From: Paraburkholderia sp. Ac-20340
Lineage (GTDB): Bacteria > Pseudomonadota > Gammaproteobacteria > Burkholderiales > Burkholderiaceae
NCBI RefSeq assembly: GCF_017104965.1
Contig: NZ_JAAGPR010000004.1
Location: 310,001-374,000 of the forward strand
Length of the DNA: 64,000 nucleotides
Reading direction: 5' to 3'
Both the position numbers and the translations under genes were made by a program. Below are positions 62,337 through 64,000 of the stretch, one piece after another (the first letter of the stretch is position 1; every line of letters begins with the position of its first letter). Below the pieces are notes generated by a model that searched no databases, was not told where the DNA came from, and saw only the letters and a list, made by a program, of their open reading frames with translations.

Positions 62337-64000
62337 CTAAGGCTGCGGCTCCTGCAGATACTTGTGCACGAACGCAATCGCCATACTCCCTTCGCCGACT
62401 GCCGAGGCGACGCGTTTGATCGGACTCAATCGCACATCGCCGCACGCGAACAGGCCCGGCACACTCGTTTCGAGCAGGAAGGGATCGCGCCTGTGCAACC
62501 AGCGTCCGGCCTTGACGACGTCATCGCCGGTCAGAACATAGCCGCGCTCGTTACGTGCAATCGCATCGGGCAGCCACGAGGTTTCGGCATCGGCGCCGAT
62601 AAAAACAAACAGGCCGCCACAATCGTGCCGGCTGACACTCCCGCTCGCTTTATCGACGATATCGATGGCGCTCAGATGCATCTCGCCAACCGCGCCCACC
62701 ACTTCCGCCTGCAAGCGCACCGCCACATTCGACTTCCTGGCGAGTTGCTCGACCAGATAGCGCGACATGCCTTTTTCCAGCGCGTCGCCGCGAACGACCA
62801 GCGTGACCCGGCGCGCGTGATTCGAAAAATACAGCGCGGCCTGCCCGGCCGAATTGCCGCCGCCGATCAGATACACATCGAGTCCATGCGTGGCGCCGGC
62901 TTCGCCGCGCGAGGCGCCGTAATAGATGCCTTTGCCGATGAAGCGGGCGAAGCCGTCGATGGCAAGACGCCGCCACGTCACGCCCGTTGCGAGAATCAAG
63001 GTGCGGGTACGGATGACGTCGCCGCCGTCCAGATGCACATGGCGCGAATCGGCGGCTGCATCGACGTCGATGCGCGCCACGGCGCGCGTCACCAGAATCT
63101 CCGCGCCGAGGCGTTTCGCCTGTAGCAGCGCGCGATTCGCAAGCTCATCGCCCGAGACGCCGTTCGGAAATCCGAGGTAGTTTTCGATGCGCGACGAGGT
63201 GCCGGCCTGTCCGCCCGGCGCTTCGCGTTCGACCACGATGGTTCGCAAGCCTTCGGACGCGCCATACACGGCCGCCGCGAGGCCAGCCGGGCCGCCGCCG
63301 ATGATGGTCGCGTCATATTCGGCGAGCCGGGCCTGAGTCTGCAGGCCCAACCGTTCGGCGAGTTCGCGGATGGCCGGTCGGTTGAGCAGGGTTCCATCGG
63401 CCAGACGCAGTGCCGGGCATTCGTGTTCCGCCGGGCAGGGGCCGGGCCAGCGTCCTTGCAGTTCCGGCGCATCGGGCGCCAGCCAGTCGCAACTGATCTG
63501 ATTGCGTTCGAGGAACTGGCGCAAGCCCGTGCAGTCCGGGTCCCAGCGCGCGCCCACGAGCGTCACGCGCGGTTTGGGCGGCTCGGCGGAAAGCCCTTGC
63601 AGCCCGCCGATGCGTTCCCGGGCGAGCGCGCCCATTTTCTCCGCGACTTCCGGCGACCCGGCGGCCAGCGCGTAATAGTGCTGCGCATCCACCCGCATGA
63701 CGCGCGACGCTTGCGCAGCCCGATAGGCGCCCGGGAAAGGCGAACTCAGGGCAAGCGGCACCTCGCCGAAAATGGTGCCGGGCAAACGCCATCCGAGCGT
63801 GCGCTCGACGCCGTCGAACATCTTCACGACTTCCATCTTGCCGCTCAGAACGGCATAGAGCGCGCGTTCCGCGCCTTCGTGGACGGCGAATTCGCCGGCA
63901 CACAAATGCAGATCGGCCGATGTATTCGCCAGATGTTCGAGTGCGGTGTCGCCCAGCGTGGAGAACAGCGGAACGGCGCGGATATCGTCAATGGTCAGCA
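62337..64000 (-). CDS. Cyclic-nucleotide-binding FAD oxidoreductase, cut by the window end
   Basis: The open frame continues to the last base without a stop, so the N-terminus lies beyond 64000. In order, it has a cyclic-nucleotide-binding domain (VPLFSTLGDTALEHLA, then GTIFGEVPLAL), a short thioredoxin/glutaredoxin-like segment (VGARWDPDCTGLRQFLERN) and a thioredoxin-reductase-like FAD/NAD fold (IIGGGPAGLAAAVYGASEG, LIGGGNSAGQAALYFS, LFACGDVR). The CxxC redox pair of true thioredoxin reductases is replaced by YYGASRGEA, so it cannot reduce thioredoxin in the usual way. Role unknown. Confidence 0.85.
   Translation of the reverse strand, partial: LTIDDIRAVPLFSTLGDTALEHLANTSADLHLCAGEFAVHEGAERALYAVLSGKMEVVKMFDGVERTLGWRLPGTIFGEVPLALSSPFPGAYRAAQASRVMRVDAQHYYALAAGSPEVAEKMGALARERIGGLQGLSAEPPKPRVTLVGARWDPDCTGLRQFLERNQISCDWLAPDAPELQGRWPGPCPAEHECPALRLADGTLLNRPAIRELAERLGLQTQARLAEYDATIIGGGPAGLAAAVYGASEGLRTIVVEREAPGGQAGTSSRIENYLGFPNGVSGDELANRALLQAKRLGAEILVTRAVARIDVDAAADSRHVHLDGGDVIRTRTLILATGVTWRRLAIDGFARFIGKGIYYGASRGEAGATHGLDVYLIGGGNSAGQAALYFSNHARRVTLVVRGDALEKGMSRYLVEQLARKSNVAVRLQAEVVGAVGEMHLSAIDIVDKASGSVSRHDCGGLFVFIGADAETSWLPDAIARNERGYVLTGDDVVKAGRWLHRRDPFLLETSVPGLFACGDVRLSPIKRVASAVGEGSMAIAFVHKYLQEPQP

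Overview
The window is GC-rich, densely coded bacterial DNA. Porins of the Burkholderia 16-strand type, Lrp/LysR/IclR regulators beside exporters, a trimeric autotransporter with an OmpA-type lipoprotein and a VanAB-like Rieske pair point to a free-living or plant-associated member of the Burkholderiales (Paraburkholderia/Caballeronia-like). This is inferred from protein families only. I see no rRNA, tRNA, insertion sequence, phage gene or CRISPR array.

Left part (1-24.4 kb): a FeeM-like N-acyl amino acid synthase; a 7TM-sensor/PAS/GGDEF/EAL protein; a PotD-like periplasmic binding protein translationally coupled to a membrane GGDEF cyclase; a LysE exporter with a divergent Lrp regulator; several small exported or membrane proteins; a GT87 glycosyltransferase; an orphan molybdate-type binding protein; a RhlE-like helicase; a cytochrome c; an EamA exporter with AraC regulator; a porin; a TPR glycosyltransferase; and a second LysE-type exporter with a divergent LysR regulator and a textbook LysR operator.

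Middle (24.4-35.3 kb, minus strand): a probable periplasmic oxidation locus. In transcription order it holds an exported type I 3-dehydroquinate dehydratase, a porin, a three-part membrane GMC dehydrogenase (small Tat-type subunit, FAD subunit, triheme cytochrome c) and a second porin. Just upstream lie a small exported protein and a three-gene signalling operon (OmpR-type regulator, sensor kinase, and a regulator with a dead receiver). An identical 19-bp site stands before both the dehydratase and the regulator gene, so the two-component system probably controls itself and the oxidation locus.

Middle-right (35.6-51.6 kb): an exported ABM-fold protein, a lipocalin and a MAPEG protein are followed by a metabolic/biosynthetic block. 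It has an IclR regulator, a FAD monooxygenase, a Rieske oxygenase with its reductase, a MaoC dehydratase and a protein with three carboxymuconolactone-decarboxylase-like repeats. A plus-strand operon then encodes SDR, crotonyl-CoA carboxylase/reductase, one-module PKS (KS-AT-ACP-TE), free ACP and a KAS III enzyme. This looks like a small polyketide pathway using a CCR-derived extender unit, with ketoreduction and dehydration supplied in trans. I do not recognise its product, and it is my best candidate for an undescribed system.

Right part (51.7-64 kb): an EAL-domain protein, a CHASE2 sensor kinase with a response regulator, a second closely similar response regulator on the other strand, a large YadA-like adhesin followed by an OmpA-domain lipoprotein, and a cyclic-nucleotide-binding/FAD oxidoreductase cut by the window end. 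Regulatory site calls are based on reading inverted and direct repeats by eye; no folding or motif program was run.
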